Source: Chenopodium formosanum
Taxonomy: Eukaryota; Streptophyta; Magnoliopsida; Caryophyllales; Amaranthaceae
DNA length: 64,000 nucleotides
NCBI GenBank assembly: GCA_024500155.1
Contig: CM044866.1
Span: forward strand, 37,253,501 to 37,317,500
Direction: 5' to 3'
A model generated the notes under the pieces. The model did not search any database and had not been told where the DNA came from. It was given only the letters and a program-made list of their open reading frames with translations. Position 1 is the stretch's first letter, and every line of letters starts with the position of its first letter. A program made the position numbers and the translations under genes. Positions 42,250 through 53,277 of this stretch are shown here, in pieces.

Positions 42250-45200
42250 ATGTCGAAAATGGATGTGAAGATTGGAGTTAATGAGGCAACAACACCTGCA
42301 TCTGATGAAACACAGCAAAATAGAAAGGAAGAATATAATGATGAAACTATTAATAACAAAGTCCCATTCTACAAACTGTTTGCTTTTGCTGATTCTTCTG
42401 ACAAGGTATTGATGATTATAGGCTCCATTGGTGCTATTGCAAACGGTGTATCTATGCCGTTGATGGCGATCCTCGTGGGTGACTTGGTGGATGCCTTTGG
42501 CCTAAATCAGAATAACAAGCAAGTTATTTATGCAGTCTCACAGGTAAATTGATTATATGCTATTACTTTGCCTCACCAAAATATTGAATTGTTAGGAGTA
42601 TACTTGAAATTTGAAAATGTAAAAGTTTTTGGGACAACTTAAACTTGTTACATACAAATGTTATGACTTTACAGGTTATTTGACATGCTTAAAATATATT
42701 TCCAAAATTACTATGCTCACCATAAAATTTTGGCAGGTTTCTCTAAAATTTGCTTATTTAGCCGTTGGAGCTGCTGCAGCTGCGTGTCTTCGTAAGCACT
42801 GCAGTGTGTTGAACTTTGTATCGTATGATTTAAGACTTCTTAGTGTAATAACACAAATAAACCATATTTAAAATCGATCAGAAATACAGTCTAGAAGTAG
42901 TACAAATAAACCATAAAGTGTACATATATAAATATATAATCTTGTAACTATGTTCTTGGCAGAGGTAGCATGCTGGATGGTAACAGGAGAAAGACAAGCA
43001 GCAAGAATAAGGAATTTGTACCTAAAAACTTTACTAAGGCAAGATATTGCCTTCTTTGACAAAGATATCACTACAGGAGAAATTATCGGTTGGATGTCCG
43101 GCGACACAGTTCTTATACAAGATGCCATTGGGGACAAGGTAAGTCGATCTCATATCCTATGTACACACTAGAAGATAGCCGTGAAACACTTGACTGAAAT
43201 CATTGTGCTTCCTTCTCATTTAGGTTGGGCAATTTATACAACTGATATCAACATTCTTTGGTGGTTTTGCGGTTGCATTCATCAAAGGATGGCTTCTGAC
43301 TCTTGTTATGTTGTCTGCCATACCATTTCTTGCTGCTGCTGGTGCATTCATGAACATTTTTTTTTCGAGGATGGCAAGAAATTAAAGGGGCAGATCTCGT
43401 ATGAAAAGGCTGCAATTGTTGTAGAGGAAACTATAGGATCAATTAGAACTGTGAGTTTAATTATAATCCATATTAGTAATCTCTCTATCTCTAAAACTTT
43501 TCTTGTTTTGACTTTTTTGTTAGAAAATCGTCATCAAACAGGAAGAAATTTTAGAAACGAAGAAACAGAACAGTTGTTTAAATACGGTTGATCATAAAAT
43601 TTAACATACACCATCATCTCTCCTTCAGGTTGCATCATTTAGTGGAGAAAAACAAGCTATTGCAAAGTTCAGTATAGCAATTCAAAGTGCCTATAAATCA
43701 GGCATATATGAAGGGATCACTACAGGGGTAGGGCTCGGTATTGTTACGTTTGTTATCTTCAGCGGCTATGCTTTAGCCATTTGGTTTGGCTCAAGGATGA
43801 TTCTCCGAGGAGATTACACTGGTGGCACCGTCATTAATGTTATTGTTGGCGTTCTTATTGGTTCTATGTGAGTCCACAAACTTGATCACTCTTTGATATG
43901 ATCACAAAATAGACAGGCAAATGAAGATGACACTAACAATGCTAATGATATCTAATTTCACTAATACAATCCTATAACATGTGCCTAGATTCATAATAGT
44001 AAGATTTATTAATAATCATAGTCCATTGAAATAAGCCTTAAGGACATTTGTTATTTTGGAATCAAAATCTATTTAATTTATGCTTAAAATTCTTACAAGT
44101 ATATGTTGCATAAATAATTTTTTGTTAAAAAAATTCCGATTTTCTATTAGAAACTATAAAAACAAAGCCTTTTGGAGGGAAATTTTTTTTATTTTATAGA
44201 ATTGTGCTAAATGTCTTATCCGTTGATTAATTTAGTATGCAGTAGTATAGATTTACCATTACTCGGTACATTTTTAATGCAGGTCCCTACAGCATGACTG
44301 CATTTGCGAGAGCCCAAGCAACAGCATACAAAATGTTTGAGACTATCACTAGAAAACCAGAAATCGACCCTTTCAATACAAATGGAAATATTCCAGATGA
44401 CATTCATGGAGAAATAGAGTTTAGAGATGTTTATTTCAACTACCCAACAAGACCTAATGAGCAAATTTTTAGCGGATTTTGTCTTAACATCTCAAGTGGT
44501 ATAACCACTGCTTTGGTTGGACAAAGCAGGAGTGGTAAAACAACCGTGATCAATCTTATAGAAAGATTTTATGATCCACAAGATGGATGTGTCTTAATAG
44601 ATGGAGTCAATATCAAAGAATTTCAACTAAGATGGATTAGGCAAAAGATGGGATTGGTAAGTCAAGAGCCTGTCTTGTTTGGTTCGTCGATTAAAGAGAA
44701 CATTGCATATGGGAATGATGGTGCCACAATTGATGAAATATATGCAGCGGCTGAGCTTGCAAACGCAACTACGTTTATTGATCAACTGCCATAGGTTAGA
44801 CAATGTACTCCCTTTGTTTTATATTATGTGCAACAAATGAGCTTTTATTGCACAGACTCTTAAGACAAAAATTGTTTTGTGAGTGTTGAATGGAGAGAAA
44901 AAGACAGTGATGGATGTGATGAGCAGAGAAATAGAGAGTTAACATCTTAAAAAGGAAAGAAAACATATGTTGCACATAATGTATAACAACCATTTTTAGT
45001 AAATGTTATACATTTATTTTAAGCTTCTTACAACGATGGTTCAAATAAACTAAACATTTTATTATTACTATATGCTTAAGACTTACGATCTACTACAAAA
45101 TTTAATAGGGGCTTGGGACATTGGTTGGTGAGCATGGATCTCAACTCTCCTGTGGGCAAAAGCAAAGAGTGGCTAACTGGCTATAGCCAGAGCCATTCTT

Positions 45201-45390
45201 AAAGATCCGGGAATTTTACTCTTAGATGAATCTACAAGTGCACTTGACACCAAATCTGAGAGTATTGTGCAAGAAGCATTAGAAAAGATGACGGTAAATC
45301 GAACCACTGTAGTTGTTGCACACCGTTTAAGTACAATACAGGATGCTGATATGATTGCAGTTATTCACCAAGGAAAGGTGGTTGAGCAAG
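42250..45390 (+). pseudogene. ABCB pseudogene, first half (TMD1 and NBD1)
   Basis: A polar N-terminus (MSKMDVKIGVNEATTPASDE) leads into KVPFYKLFAFADSSDK and the first membrane helices. Exon 3 encodes VACWMVTGERQAARIRNLYL. Exon 4 (GQFIQLISTFFGGFAVAFIK) runs into a stop after MARN. Exon 5 (VASFSGEKQAIAKF) is open. Exon 6 starts out of frame, then encodes Walker A as GQSRSGKT, keeping the GxxxxGK[T] rule although the usual third Gly is Arg, and a Q-loop (LVSQEPVLFGSSIKENIAYG). Its last codon, normally CAG, is TAG. Exon 7 has the signature altered to LSCGQKQR, an 8-bp insertion right after RVA, then an intact ILLLDESTSALD and VVVAHRLST. Confidence 0.88.
44808..44985. mobile_element. Eroded Stowaway in ABCB intron 6
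   Basis: TACTCCCTTTGTTTTATATT at the left, with an inner arm ATTATGTGCAACA mirrored at 44966-44980. The right terminal bases are lost. Confidence 0.5.
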
Positions 45391-45503
45391 GTAAAATTCT
45401 AGCTTATATTCAATAAATTAAGTAAAACATACAATTAACTTGAATTTCTGAATCTTACTAGCTATAACTTGACAATAAACATTCATTTTGACTAATATGT
45501 TAG

Positions 45504-47713
45504 GTTCACACTCTAAATTACCCAAGGATACAGAGGGAGCCTACTCTCAGCTTATACGTTTACAAGAAATGAAAAGTGATTACTTCGAGCTAGCTAAAGA
45601 CGTTAATGAATCATGGGGCCAATCTAGTCAAGAAATAATGCCATTAAGCAATAGCTCCTTGGGGAGGAATAGCAAGGCTCGTAACTCATTCTCAGCCATG
45701 ACCGAACAACAAACATCAAACCCGGTTGAGCTGGTAGAAAATGGTGCTTCAATTCGCAACTAATTGTTGCAAAAGAATCAGATGTTTCCATAAAGCGTCT
45801 TGCCTCTCTTAACAAACCTGAACTCCCAACCCTTGTGCTTGGATGTTTATCTGCAATTGTCAGTGGCGCGATTTTTTCCAATTTTTAGTATAATTTTTGC
45901 TACTGCAATTGAAATGTTTTACAAGCCACATGATACTTTGAGAAAAGATTCAAGGTTTTGGACCCTGATGTTTCTAGTAATTGGCTTAGCAGCATTGTTA
46001 TCATATCCAGCAAGGACTTATTTCTTTGCCGTAGCTGGTTGTAAATTGATACAAAGAATCAGAGTGTTATGTTTTGAGAGAGTAGTCCACATGGAGATTG
46101 GTTGGTTCGACGAGCCGGAGAATGCTAGTGGTGCTGTTGGGGGGCGACTATTTGCTGATGCTGCGTCATTACGTGCTTTAGTTGGAGACGCTTCGGAATT
46201 GCTCGTTCAAAATATTTCATCTGGTGTAACGGGTTTGGTAGTCGCTTTTCTAGCAAGTTGGATCCTCGCATTTGTTGGTCTCATATTAGTCCCTCTCATA
46301 GGACTAAGTGGTTACCTCCAAAGTAAAGTTTACAACAGGATTTAGTGCAGATGCAAAGGTTCTTTCTTCTTTCTCTTATATATATTGGACTACTAGTAAT
46401 TTTTTTTTTTTGGTTAATTGTTATTTCTTCCACTTCTGTAGAAGTATGAGGAGGCTAGCCAAGTTGCTAATGATGCTATTGGGAGTATAAGAACAATTGC
46501 ATCTTTCTGCGCCGAGGAAAAGATAATGCAACTGTACAAATTGAAATGAAAAGCGCCTTTAAAAGCTGATATAAACAAGGGATTGATTAGTGGAGCGGGA
46601 TTTGGATTGTCTTTTGCTTTCCTTTTTGGTGTATATGGCTTATGTTTTTTCGTCGGAGCACAGCTTGTTGGCCACGGGAAAACAACCTTTGCAGACGTTT
46701 TCAAAGTATATTTTTCTTTTACAAGCATCAACCCTGTTTCATAATCATTGAACATTTTGAATGTAATATGGGGAAATTCCCTGTTTCTCATATTGAGAAA
46801 CAAAATTTGTTTGTCATGGTGGCATTTTCGTGAATAAATCAATAACTTTTTCATTATTCTTGGCTTCACAATTAAATAAAGTTGAATAAAGTTGTAAGTT
46901 TATTAATGAAAATATTTCTGAAAATGTTTTGTTTCTGAAAATGGGGCATCCCCAATATTTCTCAGACATGTCTCGTATGTTTTGCAGGTTTTCTTTGCAC
47001 TTGCTATGGCAGCAGTAGGAATATCACAAACAAGTTCATTTGTTCCGGGTACAAGTAAAGCCAAGAGTGCTACTGCCTCTGTATTCTCGATCCTCGATCG
47101 AAAGCCTAAGATAGATTCGAGTGATGAATCTGGGGAAACAATTGAACAAGTGAAGGGTGACATTTAATTCATAAATGTTCGCTTCACCTATCCCACTTGT
47201 ATGGGGAGATACTGAAACCGGGCCGATAATGTGTGAAAGGCCGATATCTTAAGCGGGTTCGGTTTCTCAGCAACTCTCAGACATACCGGCATTTGCAAAA
47301 GACAGACATATCGGCTTGTCAGCAATCGACACGTGTCATCAGCAATTTGACACTTGGCGCAAGGTGGTCTGCATGCCATACAACCACCTGTCATGAAAAG
47401 GCTATAAATAATCAGGTTTAACCTCATAATAAAGGGGACATTTATTACTCTATCTTTCTCTCTCTACTTTCTCTCTCTTCATTACTTCTCATCTTCTTCT
47501 TAAATACCTTCTGACTTTATCATCGGAGTGGTTATCCCCGGATTACCCCGGGGTTAGCTAATCTTTGCTCATTGTGTAGGTTCTCAGCTTACCGATAGGA
47601 GTATCACGGATCTCGGGCTCGGGCTCTCGGGTTGACTAGATCCTGACAGAAACACCACTAGACCTGATATTGAGATCTTCCAAGACCTTAACTTGACAAT
47701 TAATGTAGGACAG
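45504..47713 (+). pseudogene. ABCB pseudogene, linker and TMD2
   Basis: Exon 8 begins GSHSKLPKDTEGAYSQLIRL (NBD1-linker junction), then a Ser-rich linker. The frame is lost at TAA 45761, resumes in another frame for SIKRLASLNKPELPTLVLG, and shifts again in a T run (45871-45876) before IIFATAIEMFYKPHDTLRKD and the TMD2 helices. The frame is lost once more before the exon end (KFTTGFSADAK). Exon 9 (KYEEASQVANDAIGSIRTIA) has TGA at 46547. Exon 10 (VFFALAMAAVGISQTSSF) has TAA at 47165 and is interrupted by the solo LTR at 47198. It resumes as RPDIEIFQDLNLTINVGQ up to the donor at 47714. Confidence 0.88.
47198..47654 (+). mobile_element. Solo LTR, 457 bp, inside ABCB exon 10
   Basis: TGTATGGGGAGATACTGAAA at the left and CCTGACAGAAACA at the right, flanked by a perfect CCACT duplication (47193-47197, 47655-47659). 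A TATA-like GGCTATAAATAATC (47399) and AATAAA (about 47429) give LTR structure and plus orientation. No internal region remains. It interrupts the conserved TYPTRPDIEIF segment before NBD2. Confidence 0.93.
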
Positions 47714-48387
47714 GTAATTATGTCATCAAATGTATACCTCCCTCTGTTTCACAAGATTGCAATTATTTGACTTCAGCAATTCTCTTTATAAAAACTAAAT
47801 CTGAGCATTTTTTTTTTTCACTAAAATATAATTTGTAAATGCTGATATTAAAAATAAAAATTTTACTATGGTCAGGTTTAAAATGAATATTACTATTCTT
47901 GAGTTAAGTATAAGTTTGGGGTTTCACTTTTCACATTTTTCACCTTTTGAAACCTCTTACTTTTTTTTGTTCACCTTTTCAGACCTAAACTCCCTTTTCT
48001 GACCAAAAATAAACCAAAGGTGAGTTAAAAAACTCAGTCCCTTGATTAAAAACTTTTAATCCCTCAAAAAGTGCCTATAAAATCTTGAAGTATTTTTATT
48101 GTTGGGGCTTCAATAATACAAAGTACATAATACCCATCTCTAGGTATTAGAGATAATTGCAGAAACTTGATTTTTTTTCAATCTTGATTTATGCCAATTT
48201 GTTTAAGTTGTTAGCTTTTCTTTCAAAAAAATTACACATAAAAACTTTGAAAATTATCAATGGCGAACAATCAATTCTAGTCCCAAAATATTGTCCATAT
48301 CGCAATTTGGAATTTTTCAATCAATTTGTTTCTTTAAGATGGGTTTTCATTTTATGCTATGAAGTGGGAGAATTAAGTGGTGATTTG

Positions 48388-48656
48388 CAAAGACGGATCT
48401 AGGATTAATACATAGGGCGGGCCATACATAATACGGAGTATCAACTAATACAAAAAGTTAGTAAAAAAAATATTAAGTTGCTAGTTGTGGGATTATAACC
48501 CACATCCTACAACACCATAATATATACTAAACACCTAGTAACCATCTCAGCTAAGCATATTTTATGTAACCAAAGGCAATAATTTAACATATAAACCTGA
48601 CTTTTTGGGCATAGGGCGGGCCATGGCCTGGGTAGGCCCGCCCCTAGATCCGTCCA
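48388..48656. mobile_element. Small element with 10-bp TSD and GGGCGGGCC palindromes
   Basis: CAAAGACGGATCTAGG at the left and CCTAGATCCGTCCA at the right, flanked by TGGTGATTTG on both sides (48378-48387, 48657-48666). CATAGGGCGGGCCAT occurs twice inside; the right copy forms a hairpin with TAGGCCCGCCC. 269 bp. Superfamily not decided. Confidence 0.7.
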
Positions 48657-48834
48657 TGGTGATTTGGGTGGTAGTGGCCTAGTGGGGTGTTGTTCAGCCA
48701 AAATCTGATCTTGTGAATTTGCTCTTCCGATTGTTGAGTCTTTCTTGATGATTTTGAGCTAGATAATTTTAATTACGTGTTATTTTGCTAGATTTGTTTC
48801 ATAGTTCATTATTCCCCTGATTTTTTAGTTAGTA

Positions 48835-49173
48835 CTCCCTCCGTCCCTTAATATAAAGTATCATTTTCTTTTTGGGTTAACAAAAATATAATTCCTCTTT
48901 CTATTTAAAGGTTGTATTTTTTGACATTATTACCTTTTTTTTTATGAGTTGTCATCTTTATTTCTTTACTTTTTTTTTGTACTTTTAACATCAATTTCCA
49001 ACACTTTGTCTCTCTATCTCTTCAATTATTCTCAACTACTTTTTCTTTCTCTCTATCTCTCTCTAACCCCACATGAACATATGTACTTTTAATCATTAGT
49101 TTTAAAGAATTTAGAACTTTCTTAATTCCCGCGCAAAAACCAAAAGAGGCTTTGTATTTAGGGACGGAGGGAG
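48835..49173. mobile_element. Stowaway MITE, 339 bp
   Basis: CTCCCTCCGTCCCTTAATA at the left and TATTTAGGGACGGAGGGAG at the right, TA on both sides (48833-48834, 49174-49175). Confidence 0.92.
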
Positions 49174-49713
49174 TATTGAAATTGGTTAATTTAGTTGTAG
49201 TTTTGTTGATTTTGGAGAGTCAAAATTGTGAACTCAATATTATTAATCTGTGTACAATTTTTTTTTTTAAAAAAACATTGCAAATTTCAATATATTATGA
49301 AAATAGATTAATTCCCATTTGTTCATTAAGTTTTAAAAAAAGCTAGTCGTATCAAATGGTGAAATATATATATATATAGCTTAATTTCACTTCAGTTTAG
49401 TTCCAACCATCAGTTCAATTCAATTCAGGTCAGTTTAGCTAATAATTTCATTTTCTCATAAAATATTCATTTCAGCTCTATTTATTTCACTTCAGTTCAA
49501 CTCCAATTAGTTCAGTTTAGTAAATGTGATCAGGTTCGAAGGACCTGACATTTATTAATGAAGGGTCTAAGTTTGAATTCATTGCTTCGGTGAGTTTAAG
49601 TGTAGTTAGTTTGCCTGATTCTTAACCATAGATCCCAAAAGGTGAAAAAAAAAGTGGAAGGTCCCAAAAGGTGAAAAATGTGAAAAGTGAGACCCCATTG
49701 TTATATTTAACTC

Positions 49714-50350
49714 TACTATTTTTAAATTTAATTGGTTGTTGTTTCCTTTTTTTAAATACTTGGTCAAATCTCTTTTTTTTTTTATTTCTTTTTTTTTTAA
49801 TTCATTTTCTTTTTTCCAAAAATTAATTTCTGTTCTAATTTTTGGAAAATCAATTTTTTATTTTCATAATTATTTAATTAAAATAAAAAAATTATATTTA
49901 AAAAAAATCAAAATAAAAAAAATTGTTAATTGTTCGATCTTCACTGTTGTTGTTCATTATTCCACCATCAAAGGTGATTCTTTAACGTTGATTCTTTGGG
50001 ATTCGAGCTCTATAACGTTGATTTACATTCCATTGATGGAAAATCATTACTTGATTCTTCTATCCTTCAAAAGGTGTCTTAGATTACAAAAAATATTCCG
50101 TATCAAATTAATGTGTTTTGGCGAGAAATTAAATATAAATGACTATATGAGTAAGCGTTTTAACGTGAAATTTAAAGAGTTGAAACAATTACAAAACATG
50201 ATTAATATTTTTCACTCTCAATATATAGAAGTATTGCATCTTTTTTACTCATAACTAGTTTTAATGACCAGGTAATTCTCTAAGTTATTGCAACAATTTT
50301 ACAATTGAAATCAAATTTATTTTTAATTTTAACAATGTAATATGTAATTT
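49714..50350. other. AT-rich intron DNA, no gene
   Basis: Part of ABCB intron 10. A 172-codon frame (49736-50254) is Phe/Ile/Lys-rich with no domain and is explained by T- and A-runs. Confidence 0.6.
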
Positions 50351-51041
50351 GACAATAGTTTAGTGGCTCTCTAAAAACGAGAGCATCTCTCACTAGAAAA
50401 GTGAGCTTCTCTCACCACCGGTGAGTTTCCCCTCAGAGCTAGGGTTTATGTTAAGTTGCAGTGTTGGATTTTGTCTTCTTAGTATCTTCTAGTATATCTT
50501 CTATGTTTTTCCTTCTGAGTTCGTGGATTGGCTTTTTCCTAAAGCTCCTTGGGGTAGGGTTACTCTAGTTTGCTTCTATTTGTGGTTTTATCCTCTTTTT
50601 CTTCTCCCAAGATTAGTGCCTTTTCCCTCGTCCAAGGCTTTCTGTTGTTACTTGGTTTTCGTTTCGTCTTTTGTAAAAACTACAAACTTTTCATATCTCC
50701 CTTGATTGCTTCGATTAAGCTGTGCTTTCTTTTGGGCGGCTCATGCAACCAATCCCTTGTTAGCATTAATTGCTCTATTTCTTTATTAGCCGTCAGTCTC
50801 TACAATTATACTGCTGCTGGGTTTTATTAGCATTGTTTATTTCAATGTTCTTGCTCCCCATGCTTAATCCGGTTCATATACCAATACCACTGGTTTTGCT
50901 ATAAATGCAAAGAGTTCATTCTCAGAATTTTTCAAACACTTCCCTCTTCTCTTCTTAGTATTTCTTTCCTTTTTCTGTCATGTTCTGTCCTTTCTACTCG
51001 TTCTTCACCCCATATTCCCTTCTTCTATCCTCTAGCCTAGT

Positions 51042-52841
51042 ATGAGTAATAATAATCACCCTAACAACGCTCATAATGAGCATAACAACCTGGATCTTAG
51101 AGGGGGATCACTCATCCCCCCTCCATCGGATTTTGATTTGGCTTCTAGCAATATAAAATTCAATGCTTGTGTCATTGGATTTTTTGTTGGACCACACCCA
51201 CCATCCGAGGCACTCGTGCAACACATTGTTAATTCTCGATGGATAAGAACGGGTATGATTAGGGTCCACAGATCTGGACCTTACTACCTTTTCGAATGTT
51301 CGAATAGGGATGATCAGGAGGGGCTCATTCGAGTCAGCTCTACAATAATTGATGGCAGAATCATTAACTTCAGAAGGCACCATTCTGATTTTGTTCCCCA
51401 CCTAATGAGTTTCTCTATGAATAGGATGTGGGTAAGAGTCTATGGGCTTCCATTGGCTTACCTAACTCCTGGATGGGCTCGTCAAATCTTTCGGCATGTG
51501 GGTTATATAGAGAAAATCGACCATAATAAGGGGCATTTACCTCTCCAAGCAGAGCTACGAGCAAGGATGCTGATAGATATCTCTCTCCCACTCATACCAC
51601 GCTGTTTCATTCCCCTAGAAGGTGACCGGGTTATATGGGTTTACCTACGGTATGAAGGGGTCTTCAAATTCTGTAAGCTGTGTGGCTGCGCTGGTCACTC
51701 CACGGCTAGATGCTCGCTACACCCAGCGACAGCAAGAAGGAGGGTGAGGAGCAGACTTGACGAGGTCGAGGCGGACGGTATAAGGGTACTGTATGGACCA
51801 TTTGAATATCCATTTTGTTCTAACTTTATTTATGGCTTGCCGGATACTTATAGGTTCCGCAACACTAGCATAAATTTGAGGCGACTAGAGGAACTGGAGG
51901 ATAACACAATATATCATAGAGTCCCAAATGAGAATATGGACTTTGATGATGGTAGGTTTCATGAGAATCCACCTTACTCCCCGAATAGCGATAACAGTGA
52001 ACATTTTCACACCAGGGAGGAGGAATTATCTGAAGATTCAGAGCTAGCAGAAATGGATATAGCGCCAATGAAAGTGGATCTAACTCTTTCTCCAGGGAGA
52101 AGGTTCGGGCTAGGGGACGATCCATATGCAGAATTTTCTCCAATTAAGCAATACTCTCAATTGGAAGGAGCATATCTTCCACCTTCTTCACGACCTAATT
52201 TTATGGGATCCACTTTTGAAATGGGCGAATCCTCTACTACACAACAAAGGCCCATGTTCAAAAGATCCACATTTGAGGTGGGTGAATCCTCTGTTGCTCA
52301 ACACAGGCCTATGTTCGAAAGATCCACTTTCGAAGTAGGCAAGTCTTCAGCAAGCCAACAAAGGCTGCAAATCGGTGGAGGCCCAGGTACTCTCTTTTAC
52401 ACCTTCAGTATCTCGGAATGGGCTGCTTCACCAGTTGATTTCGACACCAACAACACTAGCTCTCTGGGCAATAGAATCCAAGCCCCACTACCGACTTCTC
52501 TACAGGAACCTAGGTTTTTCAACCCATCAATTGTGGCAACAACCAGACTTGAATCTGAGCATCTAAGCGATGAAGAACATACGTGCGTGATCGAAGCAAG
52601 TACAATCCTTTCTCCGGGGATTAGGAATGCAAGGAACAACGACCCACGAGGCATTGTACGTAGGCCTAGAGCTTCTACTTCACCGTTCTTAAGGCTCACT
52701 AATTCGGAACTTGCGGGGCTGTCAAACCTCCCTCTCACGAGTTCGACCCCCCTAATTCTCCGATATCTCCTTTTAGCTCTGTCAACTTTACCGAATTATT
52801 TAATTATGATGATAGTGCTAACTCAAGGCAGAGAATCATAG
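51042..52841 (+). CDS. LINE ORF1 protein (DUF4283 plus CCHC zinc knuckle), intact
   Basis: 599 aa; the nucleic-acid-binding chaperone of plant L1-type elements that packages element RNA. A DUF4283-type domain spans about residues 35-190 (contains GFFVGPHP, MWVRVYGLPLAYLTPGW). A zinc knuckle CKLCGCAGHSTARC (C211, C214, H219, C224) follows. The C-terminal half is acidic/Ser-rich, with three copies of a 23-residue repeat around MF(K/E)RSTFEVG(E/K)SS (about residues 383-445). The frame is unbroken, in contrast to ORF2. The last about 30 codons are Leu/Thr-rich and may be a frame run-through. Confidence 0.88.
   Translation: MSNNNHPNNAHNEHNNLDLRGGSLIPPPSDFDLASSNIKFNACVIGFFVGPHPPSEALVQHIVNSRWIRTGMIRVHRSGPYYLFECSNRDDQEGLIRVSSTIIDGRIINFRRHHSDFVPHLMSFSMNRMWVRVYGLPLAYLTPGWARQIFRHVGYIEKIDHNKGHLPLQAELRARMLIDISLPLIPRCFIPLEGDRVIWVYLRYEGVFKFCKLCGCAGHSTARCSLHPATARRRVRSRLDEVEADGIRVLYGPFEYPFCSNFIYGLPDTYRFRNTSINLRRLEELEDNTIYHRVPNENMDFDDGRFHENPPYSPNSDNSEHFHTREEELSEDSELAEMDIAPMKVDLTLSPGRRFGLGDDPYAEFSPIKQYSQLEGAYLPPSSRPNFMGSTFEMGESSTTQQRPMFKRSTFEVGESSVAQHRPMFERSTFEVGKSSASQQRLQIGGGPGTLFYTFSISEWAASPVDFDTNNTSSLGNRIQAPLPTSLQEPRFFNPSIVATTRLESEHLSDEEHTCVIEASTILSPGIRNARNNDPRGIVRRPRASTSPFLRLTNSELAGLSNLPLTSSTPLILRYLLLALSTLPNYLIMMIVLTQGRES
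52195..52370. repeat. Three tandem 69-bp units in LINE ORF1
   Basis: Each unit contains GATCCAC(T/A)TT(T/C)GA and AACA(C/A)AGG; it encodes the 23-aa repeat of the ORF1 C-terminal half and keeps the reading frame. Confidence 0.75.
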
Positions 52842-53277
52842 AAGCAACAAAGCACAACCCTCACTCATGCGATGGTGACTCGGTTAGACAAAGTGAAACT
52901 AATTAATCTTGGGTGGAAAGGAAGAGATTTAAGAAGCTCCACAGGTAGTCCGAAAAGGGTGGGTTAAGTATATGGTTAAGGGATAAAAATGGTGAGAATA
53001 GATTTGCTTTGAAGGCCATCTCCGACCTTGATATGGCAAGGGAATTTAGGGTCGAAATTGATGATGACCTAGTGTGAAGGGGCAAGTTAAAGAGGCCATA
53101 GGAACTGTCATCATCTTCTTCGGAATCGTGAAAGAGGCAAAGGAGTGAGGAGGTTACCTCGAGGTGTAGAGTAACTCAAGATGACATGGATATTGACTTG
53201 CAGGTGACTATCTTAGAATCAGTGAAAATTTCTTCAAAGGGTGAGGTGGCTTCACCGAAACAGCCCCTGAGTGGTAT

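Larger units (their letters stand above)
47901..49713. mobile_element. Mutator-like inverted-repeat element, 1.8 kb, in ABCB intron 10
   Basis: About 75-bp ends: GAGTTAAGTATAAGTTTGGG, CACTTTTCACATTTTTCACC and more on the left, inverted on the right. The flanks TACTATTCTT and TACTATTTTT agree at 9 of 10 bases, suggesting a 9-10 bp TSD. No transposase. Two smaller elements are nested in it. Confidence 0.7.

Noticed and set aside
49736..50254. 172-codon open frame in the large ABCB intron
   Set aside because: Composition is Phe/Ile/Lys/Leu from T- and A-runs, with no domain, codon bias or neighbouring signals.
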